NCBI GenBank assembly: GCA_023415655.1
Contig: JAEZKD010000265.1
Span: 1 to 64,000, forward strand
Source of the DNA: Bacillota bacterium
GTDB taxonomy: Bacteria; Bacillota; Clostridia; Lachnospirales; Lachnospiraceae
Direction of reading: 5' to 3'
DNA: 64,000 nt
The first letter of the stretch is position 1, and every line of letters begins with the position of its first letter. The notes beneath the pieces are model-generated. The model was given only the letters and a program-made list of their open reading frames with translations. It was not told the origin of the DNA and made no database searches. Made by a program: the position numbers and the translations under genes. Positions 1-8,876 of this stretch are shown in pieces.

Positions 1-4
1 ATTG

Positions 5-112
5 CACACTTACCTCTCCTCTGCTTGACAACTACAATTATAGCTAGATGGAATTGAATATTTTGTTACAATGTGACGGCAAGATTGCTTTTTTTATAGT
101 TTATTTTCGACA
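5..112 (-). promoter_or_regulatory. Putative Spo0A-controlled promoter and RBS of a gene starting at the left edge (spoIIGA suspected)
   Basis: On the minus strand there is a perfect Spo0A box TGTCGAA at 112-106, a -35-like TTGTAA at 71-66 and a -10 TATAAT at 42-37. The spacer is 23 nt, far longer than normal. An RBS AGGAGAGG at 20-13 is followed by GTG codons at 9-7 or 7-5. In Bacillus the spoIIG operon follows ftsZ and is driven by a Spo0A-activated promoter with an unusually long spacer, so this is probably the spoIIGA promoter. The coding region itself is outside the window, so the gene identity is inference. Confidence 0.5.
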
Positions 113-126
113 AGGTTTTTGGAAGA

Positions 127-285
127 GCCTGTGATTTGTTAGGCTTAGGAACAAGAAGAACCAGTGATGTGATCTGTTTATTTTGGCTTGCCCGCTCTCA
201 AGCCGCCAAAAAACGGCGACTTGAAGGCCAAAATAAACAGATCACATCGCTAATTCTTCTTGGCTAAGTTAATGAAATCACAGGC
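127..285. repeat. 159-bp long-hairpin repeat element, copy 1
   Basis: An imperfect palindrome runs over the whole segment. The ends are GCCTGTGATT (127-136) and AATCACAGGC (276-285). CAAGAAGAA at 152-160 faces TTCTTCTTG at 254-262. A 45-nt core with its own inner hairpin lies at 185-229. The same ends, internal motif and core recur at 26223-26379 in the opposite orientation. No coding sequence is present. It lies between the ftsZ terminators and the putative Spo0A box near the left edge. It resembles a MITE or BIME-like repeat; no transposase is nearby. Confidence 0.85.
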
Positions 286-491
286 GATAAAGAAATTGTA
301 AAAGAAAGGATGAGAAAAATAAAACTGGTCAGAATACATACTGTGTGTAATTAAGTATTATACACCAACGGTACAACAAAAGGTTTCAATACTAAAATCA
401 TCGTATTCTACATACTTGTAACAAAACAAAATCAGACTGGAACTAAGGTTTATTTGTCATGTCCAAAACTAATAATTATGAATCTTAACAT

Positions 492-560
492 AAAAATAGC
501 TCTACACCCAGTAATGGGGCATGATTGATAATAATCATGCCCCAACACTTGACATAGAGC
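492..560 (-). terminator. Second (distal) intrinsic terminator downstream of ftsZ
   Basis: The perfect 11-bp stem GGGGCATGATT/AATCATGCCCC (516-526 and 533-543) is nested in an outer GCTCTA/TAGAGC stem (499-504, 555-560). On the minus strand it is followed by a short T-rich run at 498-492. Confidence 0.7.
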
Positions 561-682
561 CAAAAAAGAAGCTATCACATCATCCAACCATCAGCTCCAA
601 AATTTCTTATCCTAGTATGTCCTGCACGAGAACATAAGATAAGATATCAGGATGCTTTGATTTGATTATGTGATAGCTTCTT
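560..682 (-). terminator. Large hairpin terminator immediately downstream of ftsZ
   Basis: 15-bp perfect arms (566-580 and 668-682, AAGAAGCTATCACAT and its complement) enclose an 87-nt loop with a second weaker stem (CTTATC/GATAAG). Read on the minus strand the stem ends in a run of six T. It starts about 30 nt after the ftsZ stop, so it probably ends the ftsZ transcript. The long structured loop is unusual for a simple terminator. Confidence 0.7.
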
Positions 683-713
683 ACGTTAATTCCTTTTATG
701 ATAAGTGTTACAC

Positions 714-1973
714 TTATTTATTGCGGTTTTTTTGTAAAAACTCAGGAATCTTAATTCCACCTGACTCAGTATTATTCGTCGGTGCTGTATAGCTATGCGA
801 TTGGTAAGAATTATTATTCTGTGGTCTTTGTGTCTGATAAGAAGGAGCCTGGGATGGATTGGTATGATTCATTCCTGCATTAATTCCAGTATTCATTCCA
901 TTGTTTAATCCATTATTCATAGGCTGCTTATTATATGTAGGAAGTGTTCCTGACGCAATTCCAACCTTTTGTGTATTGTCATTCTTTAAAAAGCTAGCTG
1001 TCTTTAAAGGATTTGATTTTGATTTATCTTCAAGTCCTGTTGCAATTACAGTAATGATTGCTTGATCAGGAATGGATTCATCATACATCGCACCAAAGAT
1101 AATATTTGCAGTATCACCAGCAAGTTCCTGAACGAAAGTAGCTGCTTCGTTCGCTTCAATTAAGCTAATATCACCAGAAATATTAATAATTACATGGCTT
1201 GCTCCAGCAATGGTAGTCTCCAATAATGGGGAAGTAATCGCTTGTTTTACAGCTTCAGTACATTTCTCATCACCAGTTCCAACACCAATACCTATATGTG
1301 CAACACCCTTGTCCTTCATAACGGTCTGAACGTCAGCAAAGTCAAGGTTAATTAAGCCTGGTACATTAATTAAGTCTGTAATACCCTGAACACCCTGTTG
1401 TAATACTTCATCCGCTTTGCGAAGAGCATCTGGCATTGTAGTTCTACGATCTACGATTTCAAGTAATTTATCATTTGGAATGACAATTAAAGTATCAACA
1501 CTTTCTTTTAACTTTTCGATACCACCAATTGCATTGTTCATTCTTTGCTTCGCTTCAAACTTAAATGGCTTTGTTACAATACCAACAGTTAAGATTCCCA
1601 TACTCTTAGCAATGTTTGCAACAACTGGAGCAGCACCCGTACCGGTTCCACCACCCATACCGCATGTTACAAAAACCATGTCAGCGCCTTTGATAAGTTC
1701 CGTCAATTCTTCTCTCGACTCTTCTGCAGCCTTTTCACCAATCTCAGGTTTAGCACCTGCTCCTAATCCCTTTGTTAATTTTTCTCCAATTTGAACGCAA
1801 TGAGGAGCTTTACAATTTTTTAGATGCTGCTTGTCCGTATTGACACATATAAATTCAACACCTAATATATTTTCTTCAACCATGCGATTTACCGCATTAT
1901 TCCCTGCTCCACCAACTCCAATTACAAGTATCTTTGCAGCAGAATCCGATTCATTCATTCTTATCTCAAGCAA
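714..1973 (-). CDS. ftsZ: Cell division protein FtsZ
   Basis: Tubulin-like GTPase that polymerises into the cytokinetic Z ring and is also used for the polar sporulation septum. The 419-residue protein has the GTP-binding signature GGGTGTG at about 107-113 and the T7 catalytic loop NLDFADV at about 208-214. An Asn/Gly/Met-rich disordered linker (about 330-400) precedes the conserved C-terminal peptide IPEFL at about 409-413. The start chosen is TTG at 1973, because AAGGAGG lies 7 nt upstream of it; the in-frame ATG at 1958 is about 22 nt from that RBS. It is separated from ftsQ by 236 bp with its own promoter. No ftsA precedes it, unlike Bacillus. Confidence 0.98.
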   Translation of the reverse strand: MLEIRMNESDSAAKILVIGVGGAGNNAVNRMVEENILGVEFICVNTDKQHLKNCKAPHCVQIGEKLTKGLGAGAKPEIGEKAAEESREELTELIKGADMVFVTCGMGGGTGTGAAPVVANIAKSMGILTVGIVTKPFKFEAKQRMNNAIGGIEKLKESVDTLIVIPNDKLLEIVDRRTTMPDALRKADEVLQQGVQGITDLINVPGLINLDFADVQTVMKDKGVAHIGIGVGTGDEKCTEAVKQAITSPLLETTIAGASHVIINISGDISLIEANEAATFVQELAGDTANIIFGAMYDESIPDQAIITVIATGLEDKSKSNPLKTASFLKNDNTQKVGIASGTLPTYNKQPMNNGLNNGMNTGINAGMNHTNPSQAPSYQTQRPQNNNSYQSHSYTAPTNNTESGGIKIPEFLQKNRNK

Positions 1974-2100
1974 GGTAGTTCCTCCTTCTCATTCATTCCT
2001 TCTAATATTACTAATACCTCGGTCATACTTTCCTTTTCTGTTAACGTAGCTGTCTATTTTTTAACCCAAGTACCCAAGATTCAATCATCTGATGTTTTGA

Positions 2101-2178
2101 GCACAATATCTTGTGCCTAATACCTTACAGTTTTATCATTCTATACTATATAATATATATAAAATGTAAAAATATCAA
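2101..2178 (-). promoter_or_regulatory. ftsZ promoter with a palindrome in the leader
   Basis: On the minus strand there is a -35 TTGATA at 2178-2173, a 17-nt spacer and a -10 TATTAT at 2155-2150. About 35 nt further downstream lies the inverted repeat GCACAA-4-TTGTGC at 2116-2101. It could be an operator or a leader stem; no known regulator is assigned. Confidence 0.6.
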
Positions 2179-2209
2179 GTAGTATTTGCATTTTTTATAC
2201 AAAAAATAT

Positions 2210-2956
2210 CTAATTCAATGGTTTTGCTGTTATTTTTTTGTCATTTTCTTCATAGTACCTCATATCATAGCTTAAACTGTTTTCTGTGGCGGCTTTAAGG
2301 ATGGCTGGAATCGCTGAAATCTGTGATTCATAAAAATCCTTTTTCCCTAATAAAAATTCATTATCACCACAATATAAGGTGACCTCATAACTTGAATTGA
2401 TAAATACTTGATCAACCTCTACCTTAAACTTTTGTATGGATTTGGTAAGATTTAACATCATTTCGTACAAAGTACTCTTTTGTATTTCCAACGGTTCATT
2501 GAGAACAATTTTATCAAATTTTAAACCAGTGATCAAAGGAACGTTGTCAATACGTTCCTTTGAACTTTCGACGACAATACCATCTTTGTCAAAATACATA
2601 TAGCTTCCCATGAGTTCTACGCAACCAACAATCATCTTTTCATATACTTTAACTTTAATTGTATGATTATCCTCCATAGAAACCTTGTATTTTTCGATAA
2701 ATGGAATTGATTTTGGAGTGTTCAGCTTATATCTAAAATACAACATAAATGTAATTTGATCCATTTGATTGGTTACAAGGTAATCCTTGATCTCATCCTC
2801 TGTATATTGGGTGGAGCCCTCGACTACAAAATGTTTTAATTGAAAGGTACTTGTAACAAATAAATATCCACCAATTAAGACAAAACAGATCACACCACAC
2901 ATTATCATGAAATTTCTTCTGGTATGTCTTCGCTTCCTTAGTAAGCGGCTCACCAT
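2210..2956 (-). CDS. ftsQ: Cell division protein FtsQ/DivIB
   Basis: Bitopic membrane protein of the divisome that bridges cytosolic and external division proteins together with FtsL/DivIC. The 248-residue protein starts with a very basic cytosolic stretch (RLLRKRRHTRRNF), has one membrane segment at about 16-38, and then an external part that begins with a POTRA-type region (FVVEGSTQYTEDEIKDYL). Family members are poorly conserved, so the call rests on length, topology, the POTRA start and position between murA and ftsZ. ATG at 2956 is preceded by AGGAGG at 9-nt spacing. It lies 17 bp after murA and is last in the PBP-murD-ftsW-murA-ftsQ run. Confidence 0.9.
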   Translation of the reverse strand: MVSRLLRKRRHTRRNFMIMCGVICFVLIGGYLFVTSTFQLKHFVVEGSTQYTEDEIKDYLVTNQMDQITFMLYFRYKLNTPKSIPFIEKYKVSMEDNHTIKVKVYEKMIVGCVELMGSYMYFDKDGIVVESSKERIDNVPLITGLKFDKIVLNEPLEIQKSTLYEMMLNLTKSIQKFKVEVDQVFINSSYEVTLYCGDNEFLLGKKDFYESQISAIPAILKAATENSLSYDMRYYEENDKKITAKPLN

Positions 2957-2973
2957 GGTCCCCTACCTCCTGC

Positions 2974-4221
2974 TTATCTCCATCTGATGTTTGCATTTAA
3001 CTTTTGTAAATCACTTACAATATCAACATAACCTCTCTTTACAAAATCAAGGTTTTCTACAACTGTCTCTCCCTCTGCAACAAGACCAGCTATGATTAGT
3101 GCTGCACCTCCACGTAGGTCCTTCGCTATTACTTCACTTCCTATCAGCTTTCTTCTACCACGAATTCGTGCCGTATCTCCATCCGTTGAAATCTTAGCAC
3201 CAAGCTTCACTAACTCATCTACAATTAAGAATCGATCTTCAAATATCTTTTCTACAATTATGCTATCATTGAGTGCTTCTGATAATAAAACCATAAACTG
3301 TGATTGCAAATCCGTTGGGAATCCGGGAAATGGACTAGTGACGATGATTTCTGGAGCAATGAGTTTTCTCTTTCTTTTGATGTGAGCCCAGGTATCTTCG
3401 ATATCAATTTCGCACCCCATAAATCGTAGCACACGAATGACTTCCGTCAGATCCTCAGAAACTACTCCATGGATAAAGGCCTCCCCTCCACAAGCTGCTA
3501 CAGCTGCAAGATACGTACCAGCTACAATGCGATCCGGTGGAATTTCAAATTCACAATCATGTAGGCTTGTAACCCCATCGATCTTAAGATGATTCGTTTT
3601 AATTCCTTGTATGTTAGCACCTGCACAATTCAAAAACTCACATAATGCAATCACTTCAGGCTCAATGGCTGCATTGATAATTTCAGTTCTCCCCTTTGCC
3701 ATAACAGCTGCAAGTAACACATTTTCAGTTGCACCTACGCTTGGAAAACTTAAGGTGAGAATATTCCCATGGATGTTGGTTGCATCTGCATATAAGTTAT
3801 CATCCTCATAAAAGATAACTCCCATTTCTTCCAATGCTTTTAGGTGTATATCCACCTTACGTTTCCCTATGGTACATCCACCTGGATATGCAATTTTAGC
3901 AATTTGATTTCTACCAAGTAAGGCTCCTAAAAATAAAAAAGAGCCTCTCGTCTTCTTTGCTTCTTCTTGTGAAATTTCATGTTTCGTGACATTACTGGCA
4001 TCAATTTCCAAGTTAGTGTTGTCCCAATTTACGAGACATCCCATCCCTTCTAAAACATGGACCATATTTTGGACATCCAAGATGTTGGGACAATTTTTAA
4101 GTACGGTTTTTCCATGGTTTAGAATCGTTGCTGCGATCATAGGTAAAGCTGCATTCTTTGAGCCCTGTATATAAACTTCGCCGGACAATGTATGATTGCC
4201 CTGAATCGTCACTGATGACAT
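2974..4221 (-). CDS. murA: UDP-N-acetylglucosamine 1-carboxyvinyltransferase MurA
   Basis: Transfers enolpyruvate from PEP to UDP-GlcNAc, the first committed step of peptidoglycan synthesis, in the cytosol; the family is the fosfomycin target. Its 415 residues match the usual length. Lys22 in GSKNAALP matches the catalytic lysine, and Cys116 in PGGCTIGKRKVD is the fosfomycin-reactive cysteine (not the Asp of resistant forms). The repeated EPT fold runs through the whole protein. It sits where Bacillus has murG/murB, between ftsW and ftsQ. Many Firmicutes have two MurA paralogues, so another copy may exist elsewhere. Confidence 0.97.
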   Translation of the reverse strand: MSSVTIQGNHTLSGEVYIQGSKNAALPMIAATILNHGKTVLKNCPNILDVQNMVHVLEGMGCLVNWDNTNLEIDASNVTKHEISQEEAKKTRGSFLFLGALLGRNQIAKIAYPGGCTIGKRKVDIHLKALEEMGVIFYEDDNLYADATNIHGNILTLSFPSVGATENVLLAAVMAKGRTEIINAAIEPEVIALCEFLNCAGANIQGIKTNHLKIDGVTSLHDCEFEIPPDRIVAGTYLAAVAACGGEAFIHGVVSEDLTEVIRVLRFMGCEIDIEDTWAHIKRKRKLIAPEIIVTSPFPGFPTDLQSQFMVLLSEALNDSIIVEKIFEDRFLIVDELVKLGAKISTDGDTARIRGRRKLIGSEVIAKDLRGGAALIIAGLVAEGETVVENLDFVKRGYVDIVSDLQKLNANIRWR

Positions 4222-4281
4222 AAAAATACCTCAAGAAAATAAATATATTACCATCTTATGCCATCAGCACAGAAATCGTTA

Positions 4282-5436
4282 CTAACGCTCTTGGCTGATT
4301 CGATTGGACACACTAAGCACAAGCCCCATCTCAACAAGTAATACCATCAAAGAACTACCACCATAACTGATGAAGGGTAATGGAATACCTGTCGCTGGAA
4401 TTGTGTTCGTTACTACCGCCACATTAATTAATACTTGAACTGCTATATGAGTAAATACTCCGGTAGCAATTAATCCACCATACAAGTCTGGTGCATTGAT
4501 TGCAATCGTAAATAATCTCCACAAGAGCAATAAGAATAATAACAATACAGCTATTGCTCCAAACATACCAAGTTCTTCGCAAATGACAGAAAATATCATA
4601 TCGTTGTGCGCCTCTGGAATAAATCCAAGCTTTTGCATACTTTGGCCAAGTCCTTTACCAAACAAGCCACCGGAAGCGATTGCATAAAGCCCTTGTAGGA
4701 TCTGATAGCCTTTTGGATGAGTCTCTACATTCTTCCAAACATCAATACGCTCACTACGATAAGATACGCCAAAGATTAAGAAGAACGCTGCAATCCCAAA
4801 GATAATTCCCGATATTACAAAATACATTTTCTTTCTACTAGCTACAAAACATATTGCAACCATAATCGCTGCAATGATGAGAGCAGTACTAAAATTTTCA
4901 ATTACAACCAATGCTAACAATGGACCAACAAAGACACATACACGAATAAATCCCATAAATTTGTCGAGTCGCCTTGGAGCTAACTGAACTATGTATGCAG
5001 TAAATAATACTACACATATTTTCGTTAACTCGGAAGGCTGGAATTTACCTAGTCCTCCGAGGGATATCCAACGCTGTGAACCTCCAGTTGCTTCCCCAAA
5101 AATAAGTACCACAGTCTGAAGAATCACGCAAAGTACAAAAAGAATGGTAACTGGTCGAAAGCGTATGATTGGTAGTTTCTTAATATAAAAGCGATAATCA
5201 ATTTTAGAAACAATAATCATAGCTGGTATTCCAGCAATTACAAATAGCAGTTGTCGTTTTACGAATTTACCTGCATCTCCGTAATATTTTGCCGCATTGT
5301 AAGAACTGGTGCTATATATCATAACTAATCCAAAGCAGACCAAGAATATAATCAAAAATAGCAAGCTGTAATCATAATAATTTCTAACTTTTCTTCTCTT
5401 TCCTTGTTCCATCTCTTCCCTGGTCAAATGCTTCAC
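4282..5436 (-). CDS. ftsW: FtsW/SpoVE-type peptidoglycan glycosyltransferase (SEDS family)
   Basis: Polytopic SEDS protein that polymerises lipid II with a cognate class B PBP at the septum. Its 384 residues carry about ten hydrophobic segments and the family signature near the C-terminus (ATGIPLPFISYGGSSLM), plus GGSQRWISLGG and PSELTK loop motifs. Spore formers often have separate division and spore-cortex copies (FtsW, SpoVE), and sequence alone does not decide which this is; the dcw position mirrors spoVE in Bacillus. The start is uncertain: GTG at 5436 overlaps a GAGG motif, and TTG at 5427 or ATG at 5412 have better RBS spacing. It lies 11 bp after murD. Confidence 0.95.
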   Translation of the reverse strand: MKHLTREEMEQGKRRKVRNYYDYSLLFLIIFLVCFGLVMIYSTSSYNAAKYYGDAGKFVKRQLLFVIAGIPAMIIVSKIDYRFYIKKLPIIRFRPVTILFVLCVILQTVVLIFGEATGGSQRWISLGGLGKFQPSELTKICVVLFTAYIVQLAPRRLDKFMGFIRVCVFVGPLLALVVIENFSTALIIAAIMVAICFVASRKKMYFVISGIIFGIAAFFLIFGVSYRSERIDVWKNVETHPKGYQILQGLYAIASGGLFGKGLGQSMQKLGFIPEAHNDMIFSVICEELGMFGAIAVLLLFLLLLWRLFTIAINAPDLYGGLIATGVFTHIAVQVLINVAVVTNTIPATGIPLPFISYGGSSLMVLLVEMGLVLSVSNRISQER

Positions 5437-5447
5437 CTCACTACAAT

Positions 5448-6809
5448 TTATTCCTCAATTGCGTGTACATATTCTTTGAACATACATCCACGCTCTTCAT
5501 AATTCTTAAACATTCCCCAGCTTGCACAGCAAGGAGAAAGTAAAACGGATTCACCAGGATTGGCATGCTCTGCACAAAAGTCAACTGCCTCTTTCAAGCT
5601 TTCCACCAACACGATATTTTGGATTCCAAGTCTAGTTGCTGCTTCTTTGATTTTCACTCTTGTCTGGCCAAGTAAAACTAGATAAGTCACCTTGTTGTCA
5701 AAGGCTTGAATCCATTCGTCATACTCATTATCCTTATCATAGCCGCCTGCAATCAAAAGTGTCTTAGTACGCATGGCTTTAATTGCTTGGATCGAAGCAT
5801 CTGGGTTCGTACCCTTTGAATCATTATAATACTTAACTCCATGTTTGGTTGTAACATATTCGATTCGATGTTCCACTCCTTGAAAAGCTTTTAGAGCTGT
5901 TTGGATACAATTCAAAGGAACACCCATCTTTAAGGCAATTCCAACTGCAACCATTACATTCTCATAATTATGACGTCCAAGAATCTGAAGCTCATTAACA
6001 TTGATAATATCAGTTCTCGTAATACCATCGCTATAAATAATGGTATCCTTCTCAAGAAAAAGTCCTTTCTCTAAAACTCTTGCACTAGAGAACCATAGGA
6101 TATTCGTGCTTATCTTCTTAGCAGCTTCTCTAATCAAGCCATCCTCATAATTTAATATACAACAGTCTGAAGCTGTCTGATTCATCGTAATGCGCATCTT
6201 TGCTTCTACATAAGCCTCCATCGTATGATGGCGATTGAGATGATCCGGTGTGATATTCAAGATTGCACTTACATCTGGGCGAAAGGTAGTTACAGTTTCT
6301 AACTGGAAACTACTCATCTCTGCGACAGTTATAGAGGTCTCTTTCGTCTGTTCCACCATCTGCGTATAAGGTAAACCAATATTACCAACAACGTAAACAT
6401 CGTCATAATAGGTTCTCATAATTTCACCGACTAAGGTTGTCGTTGTTGTCTTACCATTGGTTCCAGTGATGGCTGCAACCTTACCCTTTGAAAACTGATA
6501 AGCTAACTCAATTTCACCAAGGATTGGTATCTTACGATCTCTTAACTCATTTACATAAGGAAGATCGGTTGGGACTCCAGGACTTAATACAACATAATCC
6601 AAGTTATCCTTCCTATCCTCTGTTAATTCACCAAGTATAATTTCCCCTCGAAAGCCTTTCACAAGCCCTTCTTCTAAAGCTTTTTTATCAAGCTGGGTAT
6701 TGGAGTCGTAAAGAATTGCATTTGCCTTCTTTTTCTCCAAAAGATTGAATGCAGCTATACCACTTTTTCCAGCACCCACAACCAATACTTTTTTACCTTC
6801 GAAATTCAT
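5448..6809 (-). CDS. murD: UDP-N-acetylmuramoylalanine--D-glutamate ligase MurD
   Basis: Cytosolic ATP-dependent ligase that adds D-Glu to UDP-MurNAc-L-Ala. The 453 residues show the Mur ligase layout: an N-terminal Rossmann-like UDP-binding domain (VLVVGAGKSGIAA at about 8-20), the ATPase P-loop GTNGKTTTT at 116-124, and a C-terminal domain with YNDSKGTNPDA and LLSPCCASWGMFKNYEERG, typical of MurD rather than MurE or MurF. It lies 44 bp downstream of the second PBP gene, where Bacillus has mraY in between; mraY is not in this window. Confidence 0.97.
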   Translation of the reverse strand: MNFEGKKVLVVGAGKSGIAAFNLLEKKKANAILYDSNTQLDKKALEEGLVKGFRGEIILGELTEDRKDNLDYVVLSPGVPTDLPYVNELRDRKIPILGEIELAYQFSKGKVAAITGTNGKTTTTTLVGEIMRTYYDDVYVVGNIGLPYTQMVEQTKETSITVAEMSSFQLETVTTFRPDVSAILNITPDHLNRHHTMEAYVEAKMRITMNQTASDCCILNYEDGLIREAAKKISTNILWFSSARVLEKGLFLEKDTIIYSDGITRTDIINVNELQILGRHNYENVMVAVGIALKMGVPLNCIQTALKAFQGVEHRIEYVTTKHGVKYYNDSKGTNPDASIQAIKAMRTKTLLIAGGYDKDNEYDEWIQAFDNKVTYLVLLGQTRVKIKEAATRLGIQNIVLVESLKEAVDFCAEHANPGESVLLSPCCASWGMFKNYEERGCMFKEYVHAIEE

Positions 6810-6853
6810 AAATATGGCCTCTTTTCGTTAGATTCAATCTTCATCATTATAGG

Positions 6854-8803
6854 CTATTCACAATATAAAATCAAGTCGCTGTTATTCTCGATTTGTTCAT
6901 TCTCTAATGGAAATTGCTCTGTTATTGTATCTCCATCACCAAGCCAATGCACCTCATCAAATGGATATTGTGAGATTAATTTTTTTGCTTCCTCTTGACT
7001 TAGCCCTAGAAAGTTTGGAACACTAAATTTACCTATATCATATTCTTTTACTTCTTTTTCATTGTAGGATGGTTCAATCCCAAGATATGGAAGTATATTG
7101 TCAAATAATTCAGAAATGACTGGCGCTGCAATCGTACCACCATAATAGATTCCTTCTGGTTCATCAATCATTACAATTGCCATAACCTTAGGATCATTGG
7201 CCGGTGCAAAGCCTAAAAAGGAGGATATATATTTTCCTGATCTTCTTGGTAGCTTTTCTGAGGTTGCTGTCTTACCACCAATACGAAAGCCAGGTAGATA
7301 GGCTCTCTTACCAGTTCCATCCGCAACTACTGCTTCTAGTAACATTTTCATCGTTTCAGAGGTTTCTTTTGAAACTGCACCCTCTGTAGTGTCATAAGTA
7401 AGTTCCTTTATGACTGTCCCCTCATCGTTAACTACCTGCACGCCAAAGTGTGGGGTTACTAAGGTACCTCCATTGACAATCGCGCTACCTGCACGTAACA
7501 GTTGTAATGGAGTGATTTGAAACGACTGACCAAATGACATAGTAGCTAATTCAACTGCACCAACATTTTCTAATTTATGCTTAATCGAATTAGCTTCCCC
7601 CGGTAAGTCTACTCCAGTTCTGTTTGATAAGCCAAGACGATCAAAATAATAATAAAACTTCTCCGCGCCTACTCTTGCTCCAATTTCCATAAATACTGGG
7701 TTGCACGAATTCATCATTCCTTGAACGAAATTCTCACTTCCATGTCCCCCCGCCTTGTGACAACGTATTCTACGATCTTCTACAATCTTATAACCTGGAC
7801 AGTAAAAGTTGTCAGTTAACCTCACCACTTTCTCTTCTAGCGCTGCGGTCGCAGTCACAATTTTAAAACAGGAGCCTGGTTCATAGGTATCACTAATACA
7901 AGGATTTCTCCACATATTATTTAAGGCTGCTGCTTTTTGCTCGCTTGTAAGCGTCACATCCTTGTATTGCTCTAAATATGCATCACTAAACGAGTAAGGT
8001 TGATTCAAATCAAACTCTGGCACGTTCGCCATCGCATAGATTTCTCCATTCTGCGGATTCATAACAATTAAACTAACACTATTAGCACTTTTTGCTTCTA
8101 GTACCTTTTGGGCTGCTTGCTCCGCATACATTTGAATATTTACATCTAAGCTAAGATAAATGCTATTCCCTGCAATCGGTTCTATTCGATTCTCCGCAGC
8201 ATCATCTATTTCAAGTCCATGTGCTGTTGTTTGTGTTAATATTGTACCATTAATTCCTTGGAGATAATCATCGTATTCCACTTCTAACCCAATAATTCCT
8301 TGGTTATCACTACCCGTAAATCCGATGACCTTGGAAGCCAAGCTTCCATATGGATAAAATCGCTTATAATCTTCATCGACCATAACACCGTCTAACGATA
8401 GATTACGAATATAATCTGCTGTCTCTTTATCGACATTGGACTTAATTCGTTCAATAGAGGAATATTTCTCTACTCTTTTCCTTACTGCTTCTTCACTTAG
8501 GGAAAGTGCAGAGGATAACTCCTTGATTACAAGCTCAGGATCTGTAATCTGATTATGTATGACTGAAATGGTACTAACTGACTTATTGGATGCAATTACA
8601 GTACCATTCCTATCATAAAGGACTCCACGCTCCGCTTTGATACTACGCTCGCGTTCATGAAGCTCCTGTGCCTTCACCGCATATTCCTCGGAAGCAACCA
8701 CCATTAAATAAAACAAACGTCCCATGAGAAAGCAGCTAACTAAAAACACTGCTGTCACAACGTACGAAAAATTCTTTCGATTATAGGATTGATATCGATA
8801 CAT
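6854..8803 (-). CDS. spoVD: Class B penicillin-binding protein with one PASTA domain (SpoVD-like)
   Basis: Membrane-anchored transpeptidase that cross-links peptidoglycan. The 649 residues contain one N-terminal membrane anchor (about 13-36), a dimerisation region from about 55, the transpeptidase domain and one C-terminal PASTA repeat (about 593-649). The active serine motif is SCFK (311-314) and the second motif SCN (366-368). The third motif is KTA (511-513) instead of the usual KTG, which is odd. A single PASTA and a position as the second of two tandem PBPs match SpoVD, the spore-cortex PBP of Bacillus, but a vegetative role cannot be excluded. It is 73 bp downstream of the other PBP; its RBS is weak. 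Confidence 0.9.
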   Translation of the reverse strand: MYRYQSYNRKNFSYVVTAVFLVSCFLMGRLFYLMVVASEEYAVKAQELHERERSIKAERGVLYDRNGTVIASNKSVSTISVIHNQITDPELVIKELSSALSLSEEAVRKRVEKYSSIERIKSNVDKETADYIRNLSLDGVMVDEDYKRFYPYGSLASKVIGFTGSDNQGIIGLEVEYDDYLQGINGTILTQTTAHGLEIDDAAENRIEPIAGNSIYLSLDVNIQMYAEQAAQKVLEAKSANSVSLIVMNPQNGEIYAMANVPEFDLNQPYSFSDAYLEQYKDVTLTSEQKAAALNNMWRNPCISDTYEPGSCFKIVTATAALEEKVVRLTDNFYCPGYKIVEDRRIRCHKAGGHGSENFVQGMMNSCNPVFMEIGARVGAEKFYYYFDRLGLSNRTGVDLPGEANSIKHKLENVGAVELATMSFGQSFQITPLQLLRAGSAIVNGGTLVTPHFGVQVVNDEGTVIKELTYDTTEGAVSKETSETMKMLLEAVVADGTGKRAYLPGFRIGGKTATSEKLPRRSGKYISSFLGFAPANDPKVMAIVMIDEPEGIYYGGTIAAPVISELFDNILPYLGIEPSYNEKEVKEYDIGKFSVPNFLGLSQEEAKKLISQYPFDEVHWLGDGDTITEQFPLENEQIENNSDLILYCE

Positions 8804-8876
8804 GTGCTACCATACCGTAAACTCTTATCATTCTATTCTATTAAGGGACGGCTCGTTTTATGCTAACTCTTTTTAT

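Noticed and set aside
127..285. Intrinsic terminator or IS end
   Set aside because: No T tract after the stem and no transposase; the shared ends and core with 26223-26379 fit a dispersed repeat better.
1417..1794. 125-codon plus-strand frame inside ftsZ
   Set aside because: Antisense to the conserved GTPase domain of ftsZ, no RBS; composition reflects the ftsZ codons.
2793..2996. 67-codon frame overlapping the start of ftsQ
   Set aside because: Out-of-frame with ftsQ and murA; no separate RBS or domain.
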